DNA of 64,000 nucleotides from Dirofilaria immitis. Lineage: Eukaryota; Nematoda; Chromadorea; Rhabditida; Onchocercidae. Positions 40,593 through 53,204 of the stretch are shown one piece after another. The DNA lies in contig JAKNDB010000068.1 in the NCBI GenBank assembly GCA_024305405.1, positions 7,741,501-7,805,500 on the forward strand, written 5' to 3'. The notes below the pieces were generated by a model, which was not told where the DNA came from, did no database searches, and worked only from the letters and a program-made list of their open reading frames with translations. The position numbers were made by a program, and so were the translations under genes. The first letter of the stretch is position 1; every line of letters begins with the position of its first letter.

Positions 40593-42299
40593 ATTATTCG
40601 GAGTACATCAGAATATTGCAGATGTGAAGATGTAAATCATAATATCGTAGAGATGTTTGGAACTTTTGTGATTGAATTTTTATGCCGCAAATTAGTTGTA
40701 TTGCATCGGTAACAGTATAGTATAATAGTGAGAAGTGTCAAACATGTTTGGAAATTTGTGCGAATTGGTTTTGTATTATTTTAATATCCTGTCACTTTTT
40801 TTGTTTCCTTTTCTCATCGATCAGGTTTTCGAATTCGTCTGAGATTTGCTGGGTACTATACCTTTCTCTTTAAATATTTTTCTGTTTTTTAGAAAGAAAT
40901 CCTAAATATATGAGGGAGGAATCGATTTTAAGTTATTCGATAAACAACGAGTGGCTTTATTGTTGCTGTAACGTAATAATGGTACTTTGATTGGTTTCGT
41001 CTATATTGATTATATTTTATATGTGAGTATTGTTCGTGCGTGTGCCAAAGTCTTTCGTCTATTTATATGTGGTTATAATTTGAAATTAATGTTCACGAAT
41101 GGAGGTGACGTTTGTACACATCTGCTCAACAATCATGTAGCATTGTATATAAATTAGTATCAATAATTTATTTTCATACCGTAAGTAAAGTCCAAGTTGA
41201 TGCGTTTCAAAATATGGCTACAGCATTTGCAATATGCTTCCCAAAACTGGAGAATTTGGGAGAACAGTACTTGATATTATGACAGGAAAAAAAAGACGGG
41301 AAAGAAATTTATCGAATATTGAAACAGTGAGTTTGATAAGATTGACGATCATTATAATCTATAGGCGAAATACCTGCAATGACAAATATTTAAAATTAGA
41401 TGTGTTCTGAAGTCATGATCAATTTTACTGCGGCATAAACAGTGGCTCAAAATTAGAGGGTCAAAAGAATGCGGTTGTAGAACTATGTTTTTGCAATGGT
41501 AAAGTCTAGAATGAGATTTTCGGTATCACTTTCGTTTGATAACTGGGATTCCGACTTATATATTAAGTAAGTTGATAGCATTAAGTTGATAAAAGGAAGG
41601 AGCTGAATCTTTGTTTCAATTCGACTGATAAGAGGATGTGCCGGAGGCGTAAGAGAGCTGTATGTCTGGACTAAAAGCTTGAGTTTTCATATCAAATCCG
41701 TGAATAAAGGATTTACGAAGGTAGTTTACAAGAATTTTCTGCAGTCAATAAAATAGATCGAACGGAAAACTAACAAATAGAAGCTACTCTTCCTGGCATG
41801 GTTTACACAAATCTAATTTTTATCTACTTTTAATTTCTCTAAAGAATATCAATTTTTAACAAGAACGCACTGGAATTTTCATAGTCGAGCAATCAGAAAA
41901 GTTTTTTAAATCAGTTACCAGTGAATTTAATTAGAAAGGAAGCAAATTGAGTCCGAAATTGGAATAAAAACCAAATGGAGGAAAAAAATTTCGCTCACTA
42001 ACTCGAAATGTTATCGGAATGGATGAGATGAACTGCTGAATACCAACTGAGAAATGATTTAAAATTATTGGGAAAAGTCATGAATCGAAGGCTGTCTTAT
42101 ATTCTCTATAACTTATTTGAAATCATTCTAAAGATGACATTATCGCCACTACCATTTTCTTAGCGGCTACTACTGGATAAACAATCAATCCGTAGCGTGA
42201 AATGAAGGTTTCGCTCGAAAATTGACATTCATTTGACAGTGGATTATTTTCATGTCGGGATTTCTACTGATGGATCGAGTAAATGGGAACTGTTAGTGG
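40593..42299. other. Intergenic, no gene seen
   Basis: No supported exon. Contains the likely 3' UTR of the RING gene on its left side. Confidence 0.5.
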
Positions 42300-42380
42300 G
42301 GCGAGATGGCCGAGTGGTCTAAGGCGCTGGTTTTAGGCACCAGTCTCTTCGGAGGCGTGGGTTCGAATCCCACTCTCGTC
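42300..42380 (+). tRNA. tRNA-Leu (anticodon UAG)
   Basis: Folds as a class II tRNA. The acceptor stem GGCGAGA pairs with TCTCGTC (one G-T wobble). The D arm is TGGCCGAGTGGTCTAAGGC. The anticodon stem CTGGT/ACCAG holds the loop TTTAGGC, giving anticodon TAG, which reads CUA codons. A short variable arm with tcttcgga follows, and the T arm GTGGG TTCGAAT CCCAC is intact, with an exact B box. No intron. A decayed copy follows 70 bp downstream. Confidence 0.97.
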
Positions 42381-42450
42381 AAAGTGTTTCTCACCCACGC
42401 TTTTATTGGTAGTCACTGAACTGTATACGTAAGGTTAAGAAAGTAATAGA

Positions 42451-42510
42451 AAGATGGACGAACGGTCTGAGGTATCGGTTTTTAGGTACTAATCTCTTTG
42501 AAAAATCACA
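42451..42510 (+). pseudogene. Decayed tRNA-Leu copy
   Basis: Aligns with the first two thirds of the tRNA-Leu(UAG) gene: agatgg, ...cga..ggtct.agg, ...ggttttta gg.ac.a.tctctt. It has substitutions in the D arm and anticodon stem, one extra T in the anticodon loop, and no recognisable T arm. Probably a tandem duplicate that lost function. Confidence 0.8.
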
Positions 42511-43379
42511 TCAGCTTATGAGAGGTAGTAATAAAGGATGGAAAGTTTGGATGGATTTGCAATTTACAACTTATGATCGATCAGGCGCTAAATGAAGGAG
42601 AAATAGGAAAGCATGATCTGTTTAAGTGTTGTCGTATCAGCAGAAATCTCTGTATGATAGGGTATTCTTATTCACTGCTGAAATAGTTTCGTTTAAAACT
42701 GATCCAGAACAAATGAAAAGAAGGGCGATAGATAGTAGTCCTTATGGCTCGTGCTGTAAGTTTATCATCATGTTTTTGCCTTACAAATGATTTGAAACTG
42801 GGAAAGGAAGGATAATCAAGCATGCTAGAAATCATTATTATTTTTTCGTGCCAGATATGACTACCATTTTGCCTCTCTCTCATTCATCCTTCTTGCATGC
42901 AGCGGAGAAGTGTGCAAGCAAGTCTCACAACCAGTGCAAGCAAGTATTAATTCTGTTTAACAGTATAACTGCTCGCGACGTTAATATATTAATAGGCGCC
43001 AATATACGAATATACGCATCGCTATGATCGACAATGCGAGTGATCTCTGAGACTTGCCAACTGACCAAAAACTTCGTAAGCTTCCCTCAGATGGGTCACT
43101 TTCCTCAGTCCTTCCAATCATGACATTGACATTTTCATTTCTCTTCTCTTGACCTTTGATCCCTTTCGATGCTGCAGTGATTTTCACCGCAACAACACAT
43201 TTTGACTGCGGGAAACTTTGACCGCGCGATCCTATTTCTACATATATATGTGTCCATCTGAAGTACATATGCACAATTGCATTGCATTATGCTACGTACT
43301 ACAGCTATTAGATTCATATTGCAGTACGACACTAATAACCGAATGGCAATGAGCCAACAGCTGCAGTATTATCGCAAGG

Positions 43380-43416
43380 TAGACTGTTACCTCTGTATAA
43401 AAGCAGTAACGGTCTA
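43380..43416. other. Inverted repeat, possible RNA hairpin
   Basis: tagactgttac (43380-43390) pairs with gtaacggtcta (43406-43416) over 11 pairs, one of them G-U, around a 15-base loop. Outside it gcaa and ttgc can pair again. The size would suit a small precursor hairpin, but there is no evidence of expression. Confidence 0.35.
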
Positions 43417-44227
43417 GCAGTTGCATTGTCGCTGTGTGTCGCATAGTTGCAACATGGCGCCGCCTTTTTCATTCCTATCAAAAAATACTCACTCATTTTG
43501 TCATAAGAATTTCGTCTGCTGTTCATCTTTCCATCTCAAAGATGTGTCAATTGGAGTTTTTTTTTCTTGTTGTAAGGTTCTTAATGCCTTCAGATTTCTC
43601 GCATTTCTAACATCTTAGCATATGATAGGAATGGATTCTTCTTGGATATCTCAGGGCAAGAAAGGGCAGGGAAAAAATTGAATGAGCATATATTATTTTT
43701 CGGATTATTTCAGCCAGATTTGTTGATCCCTTTACATATGCTTGTAGTGCTGTAAATTGGCGCAGGGAAGTGCTATGTTCGATGATACATTTCCAATGCA
43801 CCCATTGCTCTTCGAACGTTTTATTCTGGTAATGTGGCTTATGTTTTAGTCTCATTTGACCTATCACGGCACTGTTGCAATCACGAAAGGTTGCGGTATT
43901 TTAGGTTTTTCGCATTTCTAACTTTAATATATAACAGTTTTTCGCATGATAGTGACGTTATTCTCGAAAATTGATGCATACTCGTGTCGACAAACAAAAA
44001 ACAGAGCTACAATCAGTTATCCAAGTTTTTACGACTAATTATTTTTACTGTGATTATCATTATTACCTCTCAGTCCTTGAATTATTTTGTGCTTCGGTAT
44101 GATGTCGAAAATAATCGGAGGTCGCAAAGTTTATTTATTCGTCGTACACTTCAAGAAATAATGCCTAAGGAAAGCATGAAAAGTGCATGGCCGTTTTCAC
44201 TATGGTCGGTAGCACTATCATCGATAG

Positions 44228-44330
44228 ACACACACATACACACATACACGCATACACATACACGCACATACACATACACATACATACACATATACACCAC
44301 ACACATACATACACTGACACATACATAAAA
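44228..44330. repeat. CA / CATA-rich microsatellite
   Basis: About 100 bp of imperfect acacat/acac repeats, open in several frames. Confidence 0.9.
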
Positions 44331-45035
44331 CAACATACTCATATAACATAACATAGATGCCGCAGAATAGACCAAGAGGAGTGGCGCATTAGATAGATCG
44401 TAGCAATGATGTTGGTGGTGGTGGTCGTCATCATCGTCGTCGTCACCGGCGTTTTCATCATCCTCACGGTCACCATCACTGTTAATATTATAGTACTAAG
44501 TGTTTCTAGAAAATCGATAATTTGTGGTGATATCATTATTATTATCGAGCTTGGTGATAAACTATGCAGAGAAACTTGAAAACATCGAGTGACGGGTCAT
44601 GATAATGTCCTTCTAGCTAGTCCTTGACCATTGTTTTGATAAAACATGGCTACTTTTCTGATTACTGCTTGTACAAGCATCTATAAACAAACATGTCTTT
44701 TTTATGCGAACACGTCAGACATCGAGAAATTCTCATATATTCTTCTTCTTTCATACATTATTTTGTTTCTATCTGTCCACTTTTAATTCTGATTTCGTCA
44801 TTTTTAATTCTATTCATTTTTTTGCGTTACTTTTCGAAGTTATATCTTTCTTCATCAATTTATCACAAATTTTGCAAGCGTTTCAATCTAATTTCATGTA
44901 GCGTTTCAATTCATCTATGTAAGGCTATTTGTTTTTGTTTGATTAGGGATTAAACATTCCAGGAAAGTGCTCATTTGTAGATGTGACAAGAACTCAAACA
45001 ACAATGAGAGAAACTGTGGAGTTGTTTGATTCGTT

Positions 45036-48000
45036 ATGACCAGCGGTGTCGCTACTACCGGTGATATTGTACAGTGTGAGGATTTCGATACTTCTTCTGG
45101 TGAGCCTCCGAAAACTGACCTTGAAAGACGCGCATTCAATTCTGGTCTGCAAGCAAACAGGACCCTGCCGTCAGAGAAGGTATATTTATTTGTGCGATTT
45201 AGGATTATGAAAGGAAAGCTAATTCTTACCACAACACATCGTGATATCTGTAGCAAATCATCGATTCTTCCTTTATCTTTGTTAGATCTCGACCGTATCA
45301 TGAAGTTTTAAATTTGTTTCATATTGTATGGTTTAGATTGTAATCACTGAAGTTATGTATGAACATGTCAAATTAAGCTTTTTTTCTATCATTTTCCCGT
45401 GAATTATCTTTTTGGAACCTTCGTTCACGAAATGTGTTATAGCTACTTAAAAAGGTTCAGCAGACGTGGTCAAAACAATCGCAACAATTAATAAATATAA
45501 TATTTCGTATTCCTTGCCAACTGTTTATGAAAGCGAAAAACTAAATAATAGAATTGTGGAAAAGGTTTGTTGTATTTTTTTTCTTTTTTGTAGTGAACTC
45601 TTTGAATTCTATTTGAAAATTCATGATCCGCTATGCTTTCTTGTTTCCTACTTTGATAAAGATTATGGTATCGTAACATTATAGGTGACCTGTTTGTTCA
45701 TTCTTTCTCTAATTATCCGCTACATAAATGCTATGTGCGGTTATATGAAGGATAGCCTTTTACATTTGCATCAGATTGATTTTTCTCGATTTTTTTATCA
45801 ACTTCTTTATATACTGGTTTCAGATGGAGCTGGGAGAAATTGTTCAGACACACATAACGGCGCCACTAGTACCTACGTCAGTTGCAGTTGCGGGTTCCAA
45901 TCTACCGATACCAGTCGCTAGCGAATTATCTAATGTAAGCAGCACGGGTTCGGTATCTGATCGTGAGCCAGAAACTCCCGACAAGAGTAATTATACTAAA
46001 GTTGTAAAATCTTTGGAGCAAAAACCACTACGAAAAAGGCGAAGGAATGATGGCCACCCACCCAAAAATGACCGGAAGATTACTGAATGTTTTAAGGTAT
46101 TTTTTCCATGATCTTTCACTTGTCTTATTTTGTAGTTGTATTTATAATGGCCGTATCTATGTTATGAAGATATATATTTTAATGTATATTTTGATAGGAT
46201 TTTTGTTTTCCAAAATTTTTAATTTACATGTTTATAAGCGATATTGTTGTTCCATGTCACATGAGGAATGCCAATTTTTTTGCTCCATAAAAATAAGAAA
46301 ACTCATTCCATTATCTAGTATTTCAGAACATGGCAGTAGGTTCCAGCCCAAAACGTCAGATAAACGCGTCTCATGCAAATGGCGATAGTTCAAGCAGTGA
46401 TTATGTATGTTTGTTTCTCTTTCTTTAGAACATATTGTAAATCTGATTAAGAAATATGCCATGATTGTTTTTGTCAAGATTCTTGATGTTTTTTCCACAC
46501 ATTTGTATATATGTTTCAAGGTTTTAACGGACAGATGTTTATAAGAAGTAGCCGCTTATATAGGGATAGCTAAATTTTCCATAGATGTAAAAAATAAAGA
46601 TAGCTGCAAAAATGATATGTATTGGAATTCAGTTACAATTTTAATATGATGTAGCGTTTGGATTTTTCTCTAGTTTTCTTTGCATCATTCCCCTAAAATC
46701 TTCATAATTAATTAAGAACTCTATGAGTATTAAAACTCTCAACATCTTGTACTTTTGAATGGAGAATGATCTATTTTATTTTTGTATTTCTTTTGTAATC
46801 CACGGGAACATTATTGATATGCAGTACACTTAGCTGTTAGCTTTCAAAAATGCTTCAGTTATCTCATAATTAAATTGATTTCCAAGCATGTTTGTTGGCT
46901 TTCTTGAGATGATTTACTAATTAGGTTGCTTCGGAATCTGAGATTTGAATATATGTATAATTTTCTATGCAAAACTGTTTTTCATATTTCCGAACTGTTT
47001 TGAGTTGCAGTATGGTGGAAGCAAGATCTTTGTTGTTACACACTTTTTCATTGTGTAAATAATATTTGTGCTGAATTTTCCATAGCAAATTCATTATTTT
47101 TTATGGAATGGGAAAATCACTTCAAACCAAATTCAGATCTGTATGGTAATATTAACGGGAATTGTAAGGTTTATATTCCAAAAATATGGTTTTGTAGTTC
47201 TGATTTATTCATTTTGTATGGATATATTTCAAGTGTGCAATCATTACGTCTGTTTCCCCGTCAACCAATACTCGACCGAATATTCACTTGACTATTTTCA
47301 ATTCGAGTGATTCAAGCCAAAGTCAAAGTCCACCACAAACATTGATGTGCAGACCTCGAATGGATTCGCAGGTGCTTATTTTATTTTTTTATTTTTTCAG
47401 TTGCGAAATAATCTGCAAATGTTGAGAACAGTGAATGGTGTTTTATGCTTGACAAACCATTTCTTTAGTACTTTCATTTTTGCAAATTACTTTGTATTTA
47501 TCTAGTTAATTTTCACTTGAAAAAAAATTGTTACTACTGCAGTAGCTATTATAAACTAGTATTCTCTTTTCAGGCTCAAACTGATGAATTATCTTTAATT
47601 GATGCTGCAGAAATGCATTCTGAGCTTTCAAAAAGGACTGTATAATTGAGGACATGAGAAGAACGATTGAAGAATTGAAACAGCAAATCATTAAAAGAGA
47701 TCGTTCCATGGATGCATGTAAAGAAACTATAAGAAAATTGTTAATTGAACAAAGCACCATGGAAAGAAAACAAGTACGTTTTTGCTTTTTTTCTTTATTT
47801 TTTTTTCTATATAATTAATACATTTTCTCAGTTAAAGAAAAAATGATATACAGAAAAGCATGTTATTATTGATATTGTGCACTATGTGATGATTTTTCGG
47901 TATGCTTTGGTAAGCTATGCGTTTTTGTCCATTTGGTTTTTTTTCCTTTCTGTTTTTCATAATATCACCAGGTTGATTATTTCGTAAGACTCTCATGATT

Positions 48001-51000
48001 TGTTTGCTTTTAGATGAAAGTACGACACAATTTTTGCTTTATTGACTTCCATTTAATTTATCGTTTGTTTTTTCAAAACCAACGAACTTTTGGTGTTTAT
48101 ACTGTAAGATGGAATTTTTAGGCTAAAGCAAAGTGTATGGAGGATTGCTTACGTATTGGGCAATTCAAACCAACGCGTCACCGAGAAGAATTTCGTGAGA
48201 TGTGGGCTGATGGTTGGGCGTTCGAAGAAATTAATAAAGCACAGCAGAGGATTGCAAATGAGAGAAATGAGATAATTAATGCTTCACAGAATCTTCGAAA
48301 AAGAAAACCAACCGGAAATGTTCGAGATTTGAAAAGGTATGATTAAGACATTTTCAGATTATTAGAAATTGTTCTATTTTTATATTTCGATTATTGTATG
48401 GCTTTATTTCGAATATAGGCACATTGAATTCAGATGTTTGAAATGAATGAAAATTCATATGTGCTTTTGCTTTTATTTCCTTTTTATTTGAAAAAAGGAA
48501 AAGGATATGGTTTTCGATTTGTTGAAATCTGAAAAAAAATCCATTGCTAAATTGAAGTTTAAAATATATGTGATCATAAGTAAACTCTGGCGAACTACTT
48601 AGCAAAAAATTGTATAGCTTTAGTAAAAAAAATATATATATTAGTGTGTGATTAATCTTAGTAATAATTTTTTTCTTCTTTTTGAAGAAAAGAAAATTTT
48701 TCTCTTTTCTTGAAGAAAAAGAAAAAACATGTTCTCGATTAAATTTGGCAGATTGTTATGTTGTGAATTTTCACAGCATAATTAAATTACGGTTCATTGA
48801 ACGATTTTTTCTTATCCAGGGCAATGTCGACTGGTTCGGATGGTATGATACCGTCTACATCAGCAGGGCCAAGTTCTGTTTCACTTACTGACGAACTATT
48901 CGCAAAACCAGAATTGCCTAAAGAATTGACTTTGCAAGAATATTTAGAGCAAGAAGAAATTTATCGCTTGCGCAAGGTAACTCAGACGTTTTGCTTAACT
49001 TCTCTGTTATGAAAAATAATTTTCATTCAACCCAGGCAAAAAAGGTAGTTATTCATTTTCAAGGTGACTTAGACTTTTGAAAAATAGCATCGTTTGAAAT
49101 ATTTTTAATTTTAATAAAATTAACATGCTAACAATGTCGCAATATTTCAGAATTAGGTATCCTGCTGAAATCAGTTATCAGTTTTTTAATAGTTAGGTAC
49201 ATCTGTATTGTGTCTTCAAAATATCACTTTTTTGTTTTTCTTTTTTTTTCTTCTTGAAAAGATTTATGCTCATTTAAGGAACATCTTAAAAAGAGGAGGC
49301 AGAACTAATTGCTGAACGTGATCGCTTGGAAAGAGAACGAAATCTGCATATTCGAGAATTAAAACGGGTTCAATATGAAGAATCAAGTCGGTACAAAGAC
49401 CATGAATTGCTCAATAGGCGCTACCTTCTACTTTCGCTTCTTGGAAAAGGTGGTTTCAGGTTGGTTGCATTAGTCTTCTTAGGATCCTTCTTGTTGGCTA
49501 CTTGAATAACATTCTTTCGCTGTGGTGAGAAACGATATAATCAGTCCATCATATGGCGTTCAACCGTACTTCGACCTATCATTGTAAGCAATCATGGTTC
49601 GAACTATTTATTTCTACCCTATCGCATACGAATACTTATTATGTCAGTAATGCAAGGTTTTCCTGGATTCTTTAAATTTATTTGTCTACAGTGAGGTTTG
49701 GCGAGCTTTCGATTTGGATGAGAATAAATATGTGGCGTGCAAAATACATCATGTAAATAAAGAATGGAAAGAGGATAAAAAGGTATGATTGTAATATTGA
49801 TTCGAAATTTTTAATGTTGTTTGTGGCAAAATTTTTTAAAAATATTTTGGTTCGGGCAGAGTGAATTCTTTATTTCTTCCTCTTGTTTTGTTGAAAATAC
49901 GTATGTTGCACACGTCGTTGATTGTTGTATTCATCAATAAATAAACCAACTGTAGGCGAACTATGTGAAACATGCTATGCGTGAAAAAGATATTCATAAG
50001 ACGTTAGATCACCCACGTATTGTTCGCTTATTCGACTTGTTTACAATCGATAATCATTCTTTCTGTACTGTGCTGGAATATTGTGATGGTAATGATCTCG
50101 ATTTTTATCTGAAGCAAAATAAGCAAATTCCTGAAAAGGAAGCACGCTCTATTATTATGCAGGTTGTTAGTTTGTTCTTATGAAATTCTGGAATTTATAT
50201 AGACAACATACTAAATTTTTAGCAAGAATTGAGGTTGAGAATTTGAATAATCTACCGCATACGAATACTTCAGCAAATGCTGACATGTTATGATGGCTTA
50301 CTGTTTTGCCTCTTATTCCAATATACATTGCGATTGAAATGTGTTGTAGCACTTTTTTTTCGGCTATTTCAGTTTTATACTAATGAATGTTAGGCAGTTA
50401 TTGATATTGATGATGAAAATAATCATTATGTATTGCACTAAAAATCAATTCGTCTCTTATGTGGGTCACAACATTTGAATTAACCGAGAGAATATTACAT
50501 TTTTGACTTTGATTATCTGATTTAGGTAGTATCAGCACTTCGTTATTTATCAGAAAAGCGTCCACCGATAATTCATTATGATCTAAAGCCAGCAAATATT
50601 TTGCTACAATCGGGTACTACAAGTGGTGCAATAAAAATCACTGATTTCGGCTTGAGTAAAATAATGGAGGATGCTGATGACGGTGATTCTATTGAACTTA
50701 CATCCCAGGGAGCTGGGACGTATTGGTTAGTGACTGATTTAATGTAGTTCTTTTCTTAAGGCCTTACATAAACGGTCATGTTTCTTATTTGATAATTTGA
50801 TTTCTCAAATATTATAGAAAAAGCGTACAATCTGAAGCTTCTCGTCAAAATTGATAAAAATGAATATTTACGTGAATCACTCAATGAATAGATATTTTTT
50901 ATTGCTATAAAACTGCAATCTGTTAATTGCTAAAACCTAGTTTTTTTTGCGTGCGGGTGAACCTTATAACAAAACTGGAATTTATCACTTTATAAAAATC

Positions 51001-52000
51001 TCCAGGTATCTTCCTCCTGAAACTTTTGTTGTCGGTCACAATCCTCCAAAGATAAGCTCAAAAGTGGATGTTTGGAGTGTCGGTGTCATATTTTATCAAT
51101 GCTTGTACGGCAGACGAGTAAGCTTTTGTTGTCTTATAAGTCTAATTGATCTATTAACAAATTATCAGAAATTTTTGACGAAAACTTGCTATACAATTCT
51201 TTTATAGCCATTTGGACACGAACAAACTCAGCAGAAAATTCTGGAAGAAAATACTATTTTGAAAGCTACTGAAGTTACTTTTCCCCCAAACCAGTAGTCA
51301 GCTCAGTAGCTCAAGTAAGCTTATTCAAATTTTCTTGACAGCAGCATATATAACTGTTTTTACATGCTCATGGTGCTATCTTATTAATTAGAGCATGTAA
51401 GTGGTGATTTTTTAAATTGGCTATTTTTTTTTAGCACTTCTAATTCCTAATAATGATTGTTTCTTTGATAATTTAGTTTTTGAAAGACGATTTCAGAATG
51501 ATTGTCTCAAGTTTAATATTAGAAATTAGAAGGGAAAAAATTTTTCTTGATATTTTACTTTTTTAGACGTTTAATCTATTGATTTCATCCCTTCCAATGC
51601 TGTAATTTAGTTTGATAATACAAGTGAATTTGAAAGATTTTTCCTTCGTTGTTTCTAGGATTTTATCCGTCGCTGTCTGCAATATCGAAAAGAAGAACGG
51701 GCGGATGTTTTTGAGCTTGCGAAACACGAGCTTTTCCGTCCCCGTGGCCAAGTAAAATTTATTAAACTTATCAATTGTGAGAGATCTTTTCTGTTTCTCA
51801 TAGTTGTATTCGATATTTTATACCTACTCATCAAAACTTCAGGGATATGATTGAGTATTTCCTACTATCCTAAACATGTTTAGAAATTGTTCTAGTAATT
51901 GTCTTTCAAAAATTATAAAAAGTTTTGTCTTCAGAAATCTTCACAGCCACCTTCTTCGCCACTGGCAAGATGTCTAAGGAGTGATGAGACAGATTATTGA
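45036..52000 (+). CDS. tlk-1: Tousled-like serine/threonine kinase
   Basis: Nuclear kinase that phosphorylates the histone chaperone ASF1 and acts in chromatin assembly and mitosis. Exons: 45036-45179, 45824-46096, 46327-46404, 47234-47371, 47574-47773, 48122-48336, 48820-48976, 49279-49459, 49692-49782, 49956-50162, 50526-50725, 51006-51117, 51208-51314, 51659-51751, 51935-52000; together about 754 residues, close to animal TLKs. A possible extra exon ends at 45564. The N-terminal part has a Ser-rich segment ([18 protein letters not shown]) and basic NLS (PLRKRRR). Coiled-coil exons follow ([31 protein letters not shown]). The kinase domain has [70 protein letters not shown] and [15 protein letters not shown]. 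Three exons carry one-base gaps (47630, 49288, 51283). Adding one base to each restores frame and phase. Confidence 0.95.
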
Positions 52001-52268
52001 ACAAGATCGGTGAAGTTGTAAAGTTTGTTCGCGCTTTTAAAAGTTAAAAGTTTTGCTCCTTCATATCTTTTGTAATTTTTAACGCTGAGCATTGTTGATG
52101 TTACAGTTGTCACATTTATCATTGCTGATTGCATCTGTTTAAGATTAGTCAAGTTTATCGTAATTATACAAATTTTCGATGTACAACACGCTTTCTGCTC
52201 TGTTCTTTCCGATTCTTTTGTACTTTTTGTTACTAGTTTACCATTCCCACATTTTAAAATTATTTAAT

Positions 52269-52269
<1 letters not shown>

Positions 52270-52323
<54 letters not shown>
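52270..52323. repeat. Compound (CT)n(TA)n microsatellite
   Basis: A CT run passes directly into about 20 TA units. Confidence 0.95.
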
Positions 52324-52326
<3 letters not shown>

Positions 52327-52961
52327 TCTAGCTCTCCGAGCTTCTTTACTTTTCATCTTTTATCCATCCGTCATCGTGTCTATTAGCTGTTGAGTCATGA
52401 TAGCAATATCTATTCATATTTTCAAGGATAGCGGATAGATATTTGCTATTTTATGCGCTTTCCTGTTTCCCATCAGATTTCTTATTATTTCAAGATATCA
52501 AAAATTCTTTTTTAATTATCTGTTATATCTGTGAAAATTTGAAAGGTAATAATCAGAATTCCAAACAGGTATGGATATGTATATTCGATTTTGAGCTCTC
52601 AGCAGTTAGGGTCATATACACGATCTTTCATATTATTGAGCAATTGATCAGTTAAGGCCGCTGCTTATTTTGTTGTCTTTATTCCACGTTTAAAAAACAT
52701 ACGTTTACAAACTGATCCTTTGTTAGTATTTTTCTTTTAAAATATTGTTGGATTGAAAGGTTAAAGAAATTGGAATGGAAACGTTTTGTTGTCTATCCTA
52801 CAAATCCACGAAATGTAACAATATCGAACGATTCCGAACTTTCTGTTGACTTTCTTTTCTCTTCGATTTTTCATTCCTGAACTAGTCATCTGTGGTAATC
52901 ATCTGTCTTATTTTTACAATTTTTGATAAGCACCAACTTCTCGGACGAACCATACAACTGC

Positions 52962-52991
52962 GAGGTTGGGCAACTAGAGGTTGGGCAACTA
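52962..52991. repeat. 15-bp tandem duplication
   Basis: Two adjacent copies of gaggttgggcaacta. Confidence 0.9.
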
Positions 52992-53204
52992 AATATTAAA
53001 CTACATCTATCAAATGAATCATAAGCAATAGGTAACTTTTAGAGTGTCAGAAGAATGACAAGAATCTAAATCGTGCATTAGAAAGACATTTCATAATAAG
53101 ATTCGCTATAAATAAACGTATGTATATTATTTAAAATCAATCCTTAATCATGAAGATGCAAGGCATATTTTGGTCACTTAAGATTTAATAAATATGGGAA
53201 ATTC

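Larger units (their letters stand above)
42511..45035. other. Intergenic upstream of the Tousled-like kinase
   Basis: No supported coding exon. Contains a predicted RNA hairpin at 43380-43416 and a CA-rich microsatellite at about 44228-44330. Several open frames on both strands here have no domain and look like chance. Confidence 0.45.
52001..53204. other. Intergenic with microsatellites
   Basis: No supported exon. Contains (CT)7 at about 52270-52283 running into (TA)20 at about 52283-52323, and a 15-bp tandem duplication at 52962-52991. Confidence 0.5.

Noticed and set aside
42981..43332. Overlapping minus-strand frames of 65-97 codons
   Set aside because: No domain, no splice support, and they overlap each other in different frames.
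44151..44375. Val/Tyr/Cys-rich frame
   Set aside because: Translation of the CA microsatellite.
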